Shown here: in pieces, positions 1-7,848 of the stretch
Numbering within the stretch: the stretch's first letter is position 1
Layout of the letters: each line of letters starts with the position of its first letter
Source of the DNA: Companilactobacillus heilongjiangensis
Lineage (GTDB): Bacteria; Bacillota; Bacilli; Lactobacillales; Lactobacillaceae
Assembly (NCBI RefSeq): GCF_000831645.3
Contig: NZ_CP012559.1
Coordinates: 744,001 to 808,000, forward strand
Length of the DNA stretch: 64,000 bases
Reading direction: 5' to 3'
Program-made: the position numbers and the translations under genes
Notes under the pieces: generated by a model
Told to the model about the DNA's origin: nothing
The model's database searches: none
Seen by the model: the letters and a program-made list of their open reading frames with translations, nothing else

Positions 1-47
1 GCTTCTAACATTGGACAGAGATGTTCAGTTTAGGAGCGGCTTTTTTT
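1..47 (+). terminator. 3' part of an intrinsic terminator ahead of metQ (left side cut by window)
   Basis: The bases gcttct at 1-6 can pair with aggagc at 32-37, with an inner aacat/atgtt pair at 7-11 and 21-25, and a run of seven T follows at 41-47. The stem probably continues to the left of the window, because ggc at 38-40 has no visible partner. A terminator just before a methionine importer would fit the end of a riboswitch or T-box leader (S-box or Met T-box), but the sensing part is not in view, so it may simply end the upstream gene. Confidence 0.55.
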
Positions 48-101
48 GTTTCTATAGATATTTTTTAGTCGATTAAGTATTAGTTAAGGTGGGAGAAAGA
101 T

Positions 102-926
102 ATGAGTAAATTTAAGAAATTTGGCAAGGTTATTTTATTAGCCTTCACAGCATTATTTATTTTTGTACTAGCTGGTTGTGGAAATCAAAGCAAAACACAA
201 ACAGTTAAAGTTGGGATTAACCCTTCAGATGCACCGATTTGGAAAGTTGTTCAAAAGAATGTTAAGAGTGAAGGAATCGATTTGAAGATTGTTCAATTCA
301 ACGATTACAACCAACCAAATACAGCCTTGGTTCAAGGAGAAGTTGATATCAACGCTTATCAACATACAGATTTCTTGAACGCTTGGAACAAAGCACACAA
401 GTCAGACTTAGTTTCAATTGGTAAGACAGTTATCCAACCAATGGCTCTTTATTCACACAAGATCACTAAACTTAGCGACCTAAAGAATGGTGCTAAGATT
501 GCCATTCCTAACGATGCTTCAAATGAAGCCCGTGCATTACAATTACTTGAATACAATGGTTTACTAAAGCTTGATGACAGCAAGACATTACCTTCAACAA
601 AGGATATCAAGGAAAACAAACTAAACTTGAAGTTCACAACACTTGATGCCGCACAAACAGCCCGTTCACTAGATGACGTTGATGCCGCGGTTGTTAATGG
701 TAACGTTGCTAACGATGCTAAATTGAACCCTAAGAAAGCTGTTGTAACAGAAAAGATCAACAAGAACTCAATTCCTTGGATCAACATTATCGTTGCTCAA
801 AAGAAGAACAAGGATAACAAGACATACAAGAAAGTTGTTAAAGCTTTCCAAACAAAAGATGTTGAAAAAGAAATCAAGAAAGTTTACGGCGGAAACGAAA
901 TTCCAGCATGGAACGCAAAACTTTAG
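102..926 (+). CDS. metQ: Methionine ABC transporter substrate-binding lipoprotein MetQ
   Basis: This is the extracellular lipid-anchored receptor that delivers methionine to the MetNP importer. The 274-residue product has a basic N-terminus, a hydrophobic stretch and the lipobox LAGC near residue 26, so it should be processed by signal peptidase II. The rest is an NlpA/MetQ fold, with family stretches such as VGINPSDAPIW, the NALV/DINAYQH region and KIAIPNDASNEARALQLLE. The length is normal for the family. It precedes metN and metP on the same strand after a 142-bp gap. A second MetQ paralogue lies at 2975-3796 behind the permease. Identification is firm at family level; the exact ligand (L- or D-methionine or a dipeptide) is inferred from context. 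Confidence 0.93.
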   Translation: MSKFKKFGKVILLAFTALFIFVLAGCGNQSKTQTVKVGINPSDAPIWKVVQKNVKSEGIDLKIVQFNDYNQPNTALVQGEVDINAYQHTDFLNAWNKAHKSDLVSIGKTVIQPMALYSHKITKLSDLKNGAKIAIPNDASNEARALQLLEYNGLLKLDDSKTLPSTKDIKENKLNLKFTTLDAAQTARSLDDVDAAVVNGNVANDAKLNPKKAVVTEKINKNSIPWINIIVAQKKNKDNKTYKKVVKAFQTKDVEKEIKKVYGGNEIPAWNAKL

Positions 927-1068
927 TATTAATATAGGAAATAAAGTTTACTTTTTGCTCTAAATTGATATCTTGCGGAATGCTTTTTAGATATAGTTTA
1001 TAGAGGATATTAATCAGTTTCGGAGTGCCAGCAATTCGAAGATTTTAAGTTAAGGGAGTAATTATTAA

Positions 1069-2127
1069 ATGGCAGAACAAAATGGGATAATTCAGCTTAA
1101 GAATATTGACGTTACCTTTCAAAATGAAGGTAAGACGATTGAAGCCGTTAAAGATGTTTCAATTGATGTTAAGAAAGGCGATGTTTTCGGGGTAATTGGT
1201 TACTCTGGTGCTGGTAAAAGTACGTTGGTTCGTGTAATTAACTTGTTACAACAACCAACTGCGGGATCAGTTATTGTTAATAATCAAAATATGCTCGAAT
1301 TAAGTCAAAAAGATTTACGTAAAGCTCGTCGTAATATTGGGATGATTTTCCAGCATTTTAATTTAATGAATTCCTTGACCGTCTACGGAAACGTTGATTT
1401 TCCACTACGAGATTCTGGATTGAGCAAGGCAGAACGCAAGCAGAAAATCGACCGTTTGTTGGATATTGTTGGCCTATCTGATCGTGCTAACAACTATCCT
1501 TCACAACTATCTGGTGGGCAAAAACAACGTGTTGCGATTGCTCGTGCGCTTGCCAATGACCCTGAAATTCTAATTTCCGACGAAGCTACCAGTGCTTTGG
1601 ATCCAAAGACTACCACAGAAATTTTGGATCTACTTGGTCGCTTGAATAAAGAACTTGGAATTACAATTGTTATTATTACCCATGAAATGGACGCTATTAA
1701 GCAAATTTGTAATCGTGTTTCAGTCATGGAAAATGGTCGTTTGATTGAAGAGGGCGATTTGTTGTCAATCTTCGGTCAACCTAAAGAGCAATTGACCAAG
1801 GACTTTGTTAATACTTCAACTCATATCGGTTCAGTATTGGACGAGATCCGTGATAGTGGGATTGTTGATAAACTTTCGGGACGTTTGATCGAACTTAACT
1901 ACATCGGTGATTCTACCAATGAACCAATCGTCGTTGGGTTGTACAAACGTTTCGAAGTTGAAGCTAATATTCTCTTCAGTAATATCGAAAGATTGCAAGG
2001 TACAACCGTTGGTATCATGCTTTTCGCTTTAACAGGCGATGATGACAAGGTTGAACAAGCAATTCAATATCTAAATGGTTTAAACGTTAATGTTAAAGAA
2101 ATTGATTTAAAGAAAGAAGGCAAATAA
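1069..2127 (+). CDS. metN: Methionine ABC transporter ATP-binding protein MetN
   Basis: This is the cytoplasmic ATPase that powers methionine import through MetP. Walker [10 protein letters not shown] is at residues 44-52, the Q-loop FQH near 94, the signature LSGGQ at 147-151, Walker B ILISDE at 167-172 and the H-loop THEMD near 204. After about residue 260 comes a C-terminal domain of the NIL/ACT type, which in characterised MetN binds methionine and inhibits transport (family knowledge). 352 residues is the usual length with this domain. The AAGGGAG site lies just upstream of the ATG. The stop is 3 bp before metP, so the two are co-translated. Confidence 0.95.
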   Translation: MAEQNGIIQLKNIDVTFQNEGKTIEAVKDVSIDVKKGDVFGVIGYSGAGKSTLVRVINLLQQPTAGSVIVNNQNMLELSQKDLRKARRNIGMIFQHFNLMNSLTVYGNVDFPLRDSGLSKAERKQKIDRLLDIVGLSDRANNYPSQLSGGQKQRVAIARALANDPEILISDEATSALDPKTTTEILDLLGRLNKELGITIVIITHEMDAIKQICNRVSVMENGRLIEEGDLLSIFGQPKEQLTKDFVNTSTHIGSVLDEIRDSGIVDKLSGRLIELNYIGDSTNEPIVVGLYKRFEVEANILFSNIERLQGTTVGIMLFALTGDDDKVEQAIQYLNGLNVNVKEIDLKKEGK

Positions 2128-2130
2128 CTC

Positions 2131-2820
2131 ATGGCAGGATTAATAAATAAGTTTTTACCTAATGTTGTCGCCAACTGGGAAGGCGATAATGGATTCGTTA
2201 CCGCAATTTGGCAAACACTTTATATGACTTTTGTCAGTGCATTATTTGCTGGTATTATCGGTATTATCTTAGGAATTCTCTTGGTCGTCACAGCAAAAGA
2301 CGGTATCACGCCACATAAGAATTTCTACTATTGGCTAGATAAATTAGTCAACCTATTCAGATCAATTCCGTTCATCATTTTACTAGCGGTTATCGGACCG
2401 TTCACTAAATTGATTGTCGGCCAAACTATCGGACCTACTGGTGCCTTGGTGCCATTGGTTATCGGTACTGCACCATTCTTCGCTAGACAAGTTCAATTGG
2501 CATTAGTTGAAGTTGACCCTGGTGTCATTGAAGCTGCTGAAGCTATTGGATTATCACCAATGAAGATTATCTTTAGAGTTTATCTTCGTGAAGGATTGCC
2601 AGAATTGATCCGTTCCGGAACTTTGACAATTATCAGTTTGATTGGTTTAACAGCCATGGCCGGTGCTGTCGGTGGTGGTGGACTTGGTAACATGGCCATT
2701 TCCGTTGGATACCAACGATTTGAAAATGACGTTACCATCGTTTCCATGTTATTCATTTTAGTATTAGTTTTCATTATTCAGGGACTGGGAGATTTAGCAG
2801 TTCGTAAGTTAGAACATTAA
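2131..2820 (+). CDS. metP: Methionine ABC transporter permease MetP (MetI family)
   Basis: This is the membrane channel of the methionine importer. The 229-residue product has about five hydrophobic segments and the permease EAA loop EAAEAIGLSPMKIIFRVYLRE, which docks on MetN. The glycine-rich stretch GAVGGGGLGNMA near residues 176-187 is typical of the MetI family. It begins 3 bp after metN and needs no separate promoter. Downstream, a hairpin at 2909-2955 separates it from the second metQ. Confidence 0.94.
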   Translation: MAGLINKFLPNVVANWEGDNGFVTAIWQTLYMTFVSALFAGIIGIILGILLVVTAKDGITPHKNFYYWLDKLVNLFRSIPFIILLAVIGPFTKLIVGQTIGPTGALVPLVIGTAPFFARQVQLALVEVDPGVIEAAEAIGLSPMKIIFRVYLREGLPELIRSGTLTIISLIGLTAMAGAVGGGGLGNMAISVGYQRFENDVTIVSMLFILVLVFIIQGLGDLAVRKLEH

Positions 2821-2908
2821 TTTAATTACGACTACCACAATAGTAATTAAGTTAATAGGTATTTTGAAAAGTAGATATGAAAAAGTTTGCTTATAAATAC
2901 CGCGTCAA

Positions 2909-2955
2909 AAAAGGCGCTTCTATTTGGCAAACATTTCCCGATAGAAGCGCCTTTT
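2909..2955 (+). terminator. Perfect 15-bp intercistronic hairpin between metP and the second metQ
   Basis: The arms at 2909-2923 and 2941-2955 are perfect complements (aaaaggcgcttctat and its reverse complement) around a 17-nt loop. The 3' arm ends in only four T and is followed 8 nt later by the AGGAGG site of the next gene. It could act as a bidirectional terminator or attenuator, or as a stabilising or translation-affecting hairpin inside a longer met transcript. Confidence 0.7.
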
Positions 2956-2974
2956 CAAATTGAGGAGGAAAATC

Positions 2975-3796
2975 ATGAAAAGTCGAATTAAGGGAATATT
3001 TCTAATATTCATTACCACACTTAGTTTATTTATTTTAGCCGGTTGCGGAAAGAGTGCATCTGGTAAGACAGTGAAAATTGGTATTACTGGTGCCAATGAT
3101 CCTGAGCTTGAGAAAGTCGCCCAGATTGTTAAAAAGGATGGAATTAACATCAAGATTGTCGAGTTTTCCGATTATAGTCAGCCCAATACCGCATTAGCTA
3201 ACGGGGAAATCGATATGAACGATTTTCAAACATTTACATTCCAAAGCGATTGGAATAAGAAGCACAAGACGAATATCGTTACCATGGGAACTACCGTAAT
3301 TGCACCAATGTCACTATTTTCTAAGAAAATTAAGAATATTAATCAATTGAAAAAAGGCGATAAGGTTGCAATTCCCAACGATGTTACAAACGAAGGTCGA
3401 GCATTACAACTATTAGAGAGTGCTGGTTTGATCAAACTAAATAATGCCAAGATTCCAAGTTTGCGTGATATTACCGAGAACAAAGTTGGTATCAAACTTT
3501 CGTCACTTGATGCCGGACAAACTGCCAAATCACTTGATGATGTGACTGCCGCATGTGTTAATAGTGGAGTTGCCAGTGATGCTAAATTGAACCCTCAAAA
3601 TGCTGTCTATCGTGAAAAGATTACTGCCAAATCTAAGCCTTACGTCAATATTATGTCAGCAAACGCCAAGGACAAAAATAACCCAACATTTAAGAAAATT
3701 GTCAAAGCCTACCACACACCAGAAGTCGCTGATGTTGTTAAGAAAGAATTCCACGGTTATGAAAAAGCTGCTTGGACATATAAAGTTTTACAGTAA
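2975..3796 (+). CDS. Second MetQ-family substrate-binding lipoprotein
   Basis: A paralogue of the MetQ at 102-926 with the same architecture: signal sequence, lipobox LAGC near residue 25, then the NlpA fold (VKIGITGANDPELE, DYSQPNTALANGEIDMN, VAIPNDVTNEGRALQLLE). I place the start at the ATG at 2975 because AGGAGG at 2963-2968 sits six bases upstream; an in-frame TTG at 2960 lies before that site. This gives 273 residues. Having two receptors for one MetNP pair suggests different ligand preference or expression; the hairpin just before it would let it be expressed separately. No own promoter is obvious. Confidence 0.9.
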   Translation: MKSRIKGIFLIFITTLSLFILAGCGKSASGKTVKIGITGANDPELEKVAQIVKKDGINIKIVEFSDYSQPNTALANGEIDMNDFQTFTFQSDWNKKHKTNIVTMGTTVIAPMSLFSKKIKNINQLKKGDKVAIPNDVTNEGRALQLLESAGLIKLNNAKIPSLRDITENKVGIKLSSLDAGQTAKSLDDVTAACVNSGVASDAKLNPQNAVYREKITAKSKPYVNIMSANAKDKNNPTFKKIVKAYHTPEVADVVKKEFHGYEKAAWTYKVLQ

Positions 3797-3945
3797 AAAA
3801 AACAAAGTTTTTTACATATGAACGGAAAAATTCCATAAAGTTACGTAATTTTATGTATGAGCGGATATTGAAGTGTCATTTGATTTTTAGAAAAAATTTG
3901 ACGTTTTAATAACGTGATTAATAAATAATTGGAAGGTAATATATT

Positions 3946-4245
3946 ATGGAAGGCAAGTATAAGTATCAGGAATTAAAAGATTTTATTAGAGACAATAAGA
4001 AGAGTATCAAGGCTTTATCAAAAGAAGGTGGAAAATTACCACTTGATTATTTAATACTTGATTCTGATGTTGAAGAATTGGCGCTATTCATAGAAAAAGA
4101 ATTGGAACAAAAAACAGTAGGATTTGAATACGCAAAAAAACTAATTACAATATATGAATATATGAATTCGCAGGTTGATAACGAGGGTAACAGTATGTTC
4201 TATGATTGGAGCAATGGAAAAGAATTTCGGAAAGATTTTCACTGA
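3946..4245 (+). CDS. Small hypothetical protein (99 aa)
   Basis: I do not recognise this protein. It is 99 residues, highly charged, predicted mostly helical (lysine- and glutamate-rich, with IEKELEQ), without signal peptide or membrane segment. A ribosome site GGAAGG lies 8-10 bases before the ATG, and it is followed after 37 bp by another small gene with its own good ribosome site, so the two probably form a unit. A possible promoter TTGACG at 3898-3903 with an AT-rich -10 near 3920 lies just upstream. Confidence 0.6.
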   Translation: MEGKYKYQELKDFIRDNKKSIKALSKEGGKLPLDYLILDSDVEELALFIEKELEQKTVGFEYAKKLITIYEYMNSQVDNEGNSMFYDWSNGKEFRKDFH

Positions 4246-4282
4246 AGGAATAATTAATTCAAAAAGTTTGAGGAGTAAATCC

Positions 4283-4570
4283 ATGCAGACGTTAGAATAC
4301 AATTTTCCCAAGGGAACATATACCTTCACAACAATGAGTAGATCAATTTACCGAATCACGATTTCCGATTCAAAAGTCGTCCTAAATAGAACGCGTGATA
4401 ATTTAAGGGGACGAGAGTTACGAAAGGATTCGGAAGATATCGAAGTTTTAAATGATTTTAAGATTGAAGTTGGAAAACCGGCCATTTTAACATTACAACC
4501 TCTAAATCCAGCTGCAACATTTACGACACGAATAACAACTCCAGTAGTAAAAATTTCACAGGAACTTTAA
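4283..4570 (+). CDS. Small hypothetical protein (95 aa), beta-rich
   Basis: Unrecognised. I choose the ATG at 4283 because GAGGAG lies about 7 bases before it; the same frame is open further left but that part overlaps the previous gene. The product is rich in threonine and alternating hydrophobic residues (YTFTTMSRSIYRITIS, TFTTRITTPVVKIS), suggesting a beta-sheet protein, with no signal sequence. It is second in a two-gene unit with 3946-4245 and is followed by an intrinsic terminator. Confidence 0.55.
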   Translation: MQTLEYNFPKGTYTFTTMSRSIYRITISDSKVVLNRTRDNLRGRELRKDSEDIEVLNDFKIEVGKPAILTLQPLNPAATFTTRITTPVVKISQEL

Positions 4571-4580
4571 CTTATATAGA

Positions 4581-4610
4581 GGGCAATCCAATTGGGATTG
4601 TCTTTTTTTT
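4581..4610 (+). terminator. Intrinsic terminator after the two small unknown genes
   Basis: The stem ggcaatcc/ggattgtc has a short aatt loop (about 4582-4601) and is followed by eight T (4603-4610). Confidence 0.85.
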
Positions 4611-4720
4611 ATGGAATTAATTTATTGTAGATATTTGTATAGATTGTATTTCGGTATATAAAATGAGCTGATCATAAAAATAATTGCATACTGTGACGTT
4701 CAATTAAAACCGATTAACTC

Positions 4721-4912
4721 AGTCGGAAGAGCTGGGAAATATTTGTGTGCCGTGGTAGTGGTATAAGTACGGGAGCTCCTCCCGTACTTATACCACCGGG
4801 CGTGTTTGGAGACTTGACGAATTGTGTCAAGGCTTCAAACCGAGGTTCGAGACCGTATTTTGTCTCGGACCGGTCCGCACAGCTTGAGAATATTTCCCAG
4901 CTCTGGAGACGG
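4721..4912 (+). repeat. Cloverleaf repeat R1 (full length)
   Basis: A dispersed structured repeat. The outer stem 4728-4743 pairs perfectly (16 bp, agagctgggaaatatt) with 4889-4904. Inside are three hairpins: arm A (tggtataagtacggga with its perfect complement, about 4756-4793), arm B (gtttggagacttgac with gtcaaggcttcaaac, about 4804-4840) and arm C (ggttcgagac with gtctcggacc, about 4844-4872). The ends are AGTCGGAAGAG and CTCTGGAGACGG. It lies alone between the terminator at 4610 and the XRE regulator, in sense with the downstream gene. The rest of the 4611-5047 gap shows only AT-rich sequence. Confidence 0.93.
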
Positions 4913-5047
4913 AATATTTAACAAACACTGCATTCTAAATTATTAAGTTTATAAATAAATATGAAAACAATTCCTTTTCTATGCATTTATTTTATTTTTA
5001 CTTTAGAATTGAAGTAGGTTATTAAATAGAGAAGTCAGGGATTGCAT

Positions 5048-5866
5048 ATGAAAAACTTAGGGGCTGTCTTAAAAGAATTACGTAAAGAAAAAGGTTTAAC
5101 ACAAAAAGAATTGGCTGAAGGTGTCTGTGCTCAGTCAATGTTGTCAGCGATTGAGAATGATGTTTATATTCCCAACGCTAATCTGTTAGTGAATCTGGCA
5201 AAAAAATTAGAGGTTGATCTAAACGAGATTAGTTTGGCAGCTAATTATAAAATTAGTGTTCACAGTGATTTCAACGAAACAGTGGATAAGCTGTGCAATA
5301 GTCACCAATATCAAAAGTTATTGGAATTTTTGGAACAAGATGCTGTGACAGATTCTTTGGAAACTTCACAACAAATGCAGGCTTACTATTACTATCTTGG
5401 GGTTGCTCAATTACAAACTGGTTCGTTAGATGCTGGTTTAAGTTCATTCAGACTATCCTTAGCAGAAGTAAATCATTTACACTTGAATACCATTTCTAGA
5501 TTAGCTTATTTGGCAATGGGCGTAATTGACGTTTTGCAGAATAATAAAACGGGAGCGGTCGACAATATTGATCTCGCATTTCGTAATTGGAATGAATTTG
5601 CTTATGATGAAAATCAAAATATCATTTATTATTTAGCCGCCTTAATTTATTTCAAATTGAACGATTATCAGAATTCAACGGCTTATTTGGTTGATGGCAT
5701 TGCTTTTATTGCTAAGCATGATTCACATTATATGTTGGCAAATTGTTATTTTCTAATGGCTCGTTTAGCACAAGAGGCCCACAACGATGATGAACGTTTG
5801 GAAGCGAATCAACGGAAAGATTTATTCTCAGAATTATATGGAGAACAAATTTTCAAAGATTTCTAA
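5048..5866 (+). CDS. XRE-type regulator with TPR-like C-terminal domain (Rgg/PlcR-like architecture)
   Basis: A probable cytoplasmic transcription regulator of 272 residues. Residues 1-65 form a Cro/C1-type helix-turn-helix (LKELRKEKGLTQKELAEG...SMLSAIENDVYIPNANLL). The remainder is helical with tetratricopeptide-like spacing (YYYLGVAQLQTGSLDAGLSSF, IYYLAALIYFKLNDYQNSTA, YMLANCYFLMARLAQEA), as in the Rgg and PlcR families, whose C-terminal domains bind short peptides. No small peptide gene could be supported next to it, so a peptide ligand is only a possibility. The ATG at 5048 is preferred to the TTG at 5042 because of the AGGGA site upstream. Confidence 0.8.
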   Translation: MKNLGAVLKELRKEKGLTQKELAEGVCAQSMLSAIENDVYIPNANLLVNLAKKLEVDLNEISLAANYKISVHSDFNETVDKLCNSHQYQKLLEFLEQDAVTDSLETSQQMQAYYYYLGVAQLQTGSLDAGLSSFRLSLAEVNHLHLNTISRLAYLAMGVIDVLQNNKTGAVDNIDLAFRNWNEFAYDENQNIIYYLAALIYFKLNDYQNSTAYLVDGIAFIAKHDSHYMLANCYFLMARLAQEAHNDDERLEANQRKDLFSELYGEQIFKDF

Positions 5867-5941
5867 AATATCAGAATACTGATTTTTAAATGAGCCCGTT
5901 TTTTCATATGATTGCCTTATCAAATTAGGGGAGAAACAATC

Positions 5942-6364
5942 ATGAAAAAATTATTTGAAAATGAAATACTGATTAAGGCTGATAAAAATACTGTTAAAAA
6001 GTTTTTATTGGAAGTACCTAATTTATTGAAATGGAATTGGGCGATTGGGAATATTAAAGAAATCAGTGACCGTACTTATGCGATTCATCGGGATGTTAAT
6101 GCTTTGAATAAAGATGAAATTGTTGAAATTAAACAAAATAATAGTGATGAAATTATTTTTCAAAGCACTACTGGAACACTGGAGTATCAACTGGTTTTCC
6201 AATTAAATGAGGAATCTGGTTTTACTAGGATTACGGAACAGCTTTATCCAACTAACGATTTGAAATTACCATTAGCTTTGTTCGCACCAATTGTTAAAAA
6301 TGCTTTTAACCAAAATCTACATGCTTTAAAAAATCTGTTAGAGCTTCAAGTGACAAAAATGTAA
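5942..6364 (+). CDS. SRPBCC-family (START/polyketide cyclase-like) protein
   Basis: A 140-residue soluble protein whose pattern (NEILIKADKNTVKKFLLEVPNLLKW at the start, alternating beta strands, then a long C-terminal helix FAPIVKNAFNQNLHALKNLLE) fits the SRPBCC helix-grip fold, a lipophilic-ligand binding fold. The ligand cannot be told from sequence. I start at the ATG at 5942 because AGGGGAGA lies just upstream; the open frame extends 30 bases further left without a ribosome site. It follows the XRE regulator by 75 bp. Confidence 0.65.
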   Translation: MKKLFENEILIKADKNTVKKFLLEVPNLLKWNWAIGNIKEISDRTYAIHRDVNALNKDEIVEIKQNNSDEIIFQSTTGTLEYQLVFQLNEESGFTRITEQLYPTNDLKLPLALFAPIVKNAFNQNLHALKNLLELQVTKM

Positions 6365-6444
6365 GTTTGTTGTAAGCGAATTCTATGTACTATTTGTACG
6401 GAATAACTTATTATGTAAATGAAGATAAAGAGGAGGAGTAGCTT

Positions 6445-6630
6445 ATGCATATTTCAATTAGACGTTCGAGAAGTAATTATGTTTTTGCTGGTGTGATTGG
6501 TGGATTGGCAGAACATTTTCAATGGAATCCAACTATCGCCAGAGTTTTGTGGGTAGTACTATGTTTGACACCATTTCCGGGTATCATAGGCTACTTGGTA
6601 CTCTGGATGTTAATGGAAAATCCTGATTAA
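6445..6630 (+). CDS. PspC-domain mini-protein (61 aa), copy 1
   Basis: A one-domain PspC protein. RSRSNYVFAGVIGGLAEHFQWNPTIARVLWVVL matches the PspC pattern (conserved GGLAE/CxxGLA, then W-N-P-x-x-x-R) followed by a hydrophobic membrane segment TPFPGIIGYLVLWML. In Firmicutes such proteins are linked to envelope-stress responses; that role is inferred. GAGGAGG precedes the ATG. It is followed 17 bp later by a second copy of the same type. Confidence 0.85.
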   Translation: MHISIRRSRSNYVFAGVIGGLAEHFQWNPTIARVLWVVLCLTPFPGIIGYLVLWMLMENPD

Positions 6631-6647
6631 TAATAGAGGTTAAGACA

Positions 6648-6842
6648 ATGCATATTCCAATAAAGAGATCGAAGAACAATCAAATTTTAGGTGGAGTTAT
6701 TGCCGGTTTATGTGAACAATATGATTGGAATCCAGCGATTGGCCGAGTACTTTACGTGGTACTCAGTTTGACACCAATGTTTCCCGGAATTATCGTTTAC
6801 TTGATTCTGTTGTTATTGATGGAAAAGCCAGACGAAGCTTAA
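6648..6842 (+). CDS. PspC-domain mini-protein (64 aa), copy 2
   Basis: A tandem paralogue of 6445-6630 (shared pattern MHI-I-RS--N----GVI-GL-E---WNP-I-RVL-VVL-LTP--PGI--YL-L-LME-PD), so a local duplication. The predicted topology is the same, with one membrane segment. The two genes end at a strong bidirectional terminator at 6868-6903. Two nearly equal single-domain PspC genes may form heteromers, but nothing in the sequence proves it. Confidence 0.85.
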   Translation: MHIPIKRSKNNQILGGVIAGLCEQYDWNPAIGRVLYVVLSLTPMFPGIIVYLILLLLMEKPDEA

Positions 6843-6867
6843 TTAAAATAAATTGTTAAATAATAAA

Positions 6868-6903
6868 AGCCATAATAATCTGTATTTTCAGATTACTATG
6901 GCT
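6868..6903. terminator. Bidirectional terminator between pspC pair and HAD gene
   Basis: A 15-bp stem (6868-6882 with 6889-6903; agccataataatctg) with one mismatch and a short loop. A-rich sequence on the left and T-rich on the right allow termination of both converging genes. Confidence 0.85.
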
Positions 6904-6910
6904 ATTTATT

Positions 6911-7702
6911 TTATAGTTGGAAAAATTCACCGATGGTATTTAAAACTCCATCGTGATCGTTGTCATCTTTAGTAATGTGGTCAGCTGCCTTGAGGACTGA
7001 TGGTTTGGCATTTTTCATGGCGTAGCTAATACCAGATTCTTCAAGCATTTCCAAATCATTGGTATTGTCACCAAATGACATGACATTTTCTAGAGATAGA
7101 TTTAATCCTTCGGAAAGATGTTGTAATCCTAGGCTCTTATTGACGTTATTGCTCATGATGTCGATACTGCCGAAACCACTAACAGCTGCATAAATTTTGT
7201 TGCCGTATTTTTGGTTTAACAATTGGATAGCTGCATCTAGATCATCGTGTTGCAATTGAATGTTAAATTTGAATATTTCATCGTCAACTTTTGTAAGGTC
7301 GGGGACAACTTTAAGATTATTAATGTGGTAGAGTGGCTGATTTTCCTTAGATTCTGAGTAACTTGCTTTTTTACCAGAAAGTGAAATTGCTTTGAGGTCT
7401 AATTCATTTGTTAAAGTGGTAATCATATCGTGCACTAATTCTTTTGGAACTAGTTTTTCATACAAAGTTTTTTGATGTGAAATGATTTGTGAACCATTTT
7501 CGGCAATAAAGGCATCAATATCGGGACTCTCTTTAAAAATTCTTTCTAAGTGGTCGTAATTGTTACCACTGGCAATGGCAAATTTAATATTCTTTTGATG
7601 CAATAAATTTAAATAATTATTCAAACGTTTTACATCATAATTGTGTTCAGTGTCAAAAAGCGTACCGTCAATGTCGGTCGCAATCAATTTAATATCGCTC
7701 AA
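6911..7702 (-). CDS. Cof-type HAD-superfamily hydrolase
   Basis: A cytoplasmic sugar-phosphate or nucleotide phosphatase of the Cof/YidA type, 263 residues. The nucleophile motif DIDGTLF is at residues 10-16, the Lys/Thr region is in the middle (ASGNN near 43), and the fourth motif GDNTNDLEML lies near residue 215. The long insert between is the C2 cap domain. The substrate is not deducible. A second Cof-type gene is at 32738-33514. The ribosome site AGGAGGATT reads correctly on the minus strand. Confidence 0.85.
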   Translation of the reverse strand: MSDIKLIATDIDGTLFDTEHNYDVKRLNNYLNLLHQKNIKFAIASGNNYDHLERIFKESPDIDAFIAENGSQIISHQKTLYEKLVPKELVHDMITTLTNELDLKAISLSGKKASYSESKENQPLYHINNLKVVPDLTKVDDEIFKFNIQLQHDDLDAAIQLLNQKYGNKIYAAVSGFGSIDIMSNNVNKSLGLQHLSEGLNLSLENVMSFGDNTNDLEMLEESGISYAMKNAKPSVLKAADHITKDDNDHDGVLNTIGEFFQL

Positions 7703-7741
7703 AGAAAATCCTCCTGAATAATTAATAATAGAGATTTTAAT

Positions 7742-7762
7742 AACGTAACTTAACCTTACGTT
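7742..7762. promoter_or_regulatory. Perfect 7-7-7 inverted repeat upstream of the LysR gene
   Basis: aacgtaa (7742-7748) and ttacgtt (7756-7762) are perfect complements with a 7-base gap, lying between the divergent HAD and LysR genes. It could be a regulator operator (LysR proteins use interrupted dyads with a T-N11-A core). Which regulator binds is unknown. Confidence 0.45.
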
Positions 7763-7848
7763 TATAAAGCGGATATTTCAACAGAATGTTTAGAGATTCA
7801 TGCTACAATTAATTTCTGTAAGTTTAGTTTCAAGAAAGGAAGATCACT

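Noticed and set aside
1-47. Full SAM riboswitch or T-box for the met operon
   Set aside because: Only the terminator part is in the window; the aptamer or specifier region cannot be seen, so I list just the terminator.
4175-4282. Upstream extension of the 95-aa gene
   Set aside because: It begins with TTG inside the preceding gene without a ribosome site, whereas the ATG at 4283 has GAGGAG in the right place.
4844-4855. tRNA-like T-arm sequence ggttcgagacc in arm C of the repeats
   Set aside because: It resembles a T-loop, but there is no acceptor stem, anticodon arm or CCA, and in other copies this motif changes together with its partner strand. The cloverleaf likeness to tRNA is in shape only.
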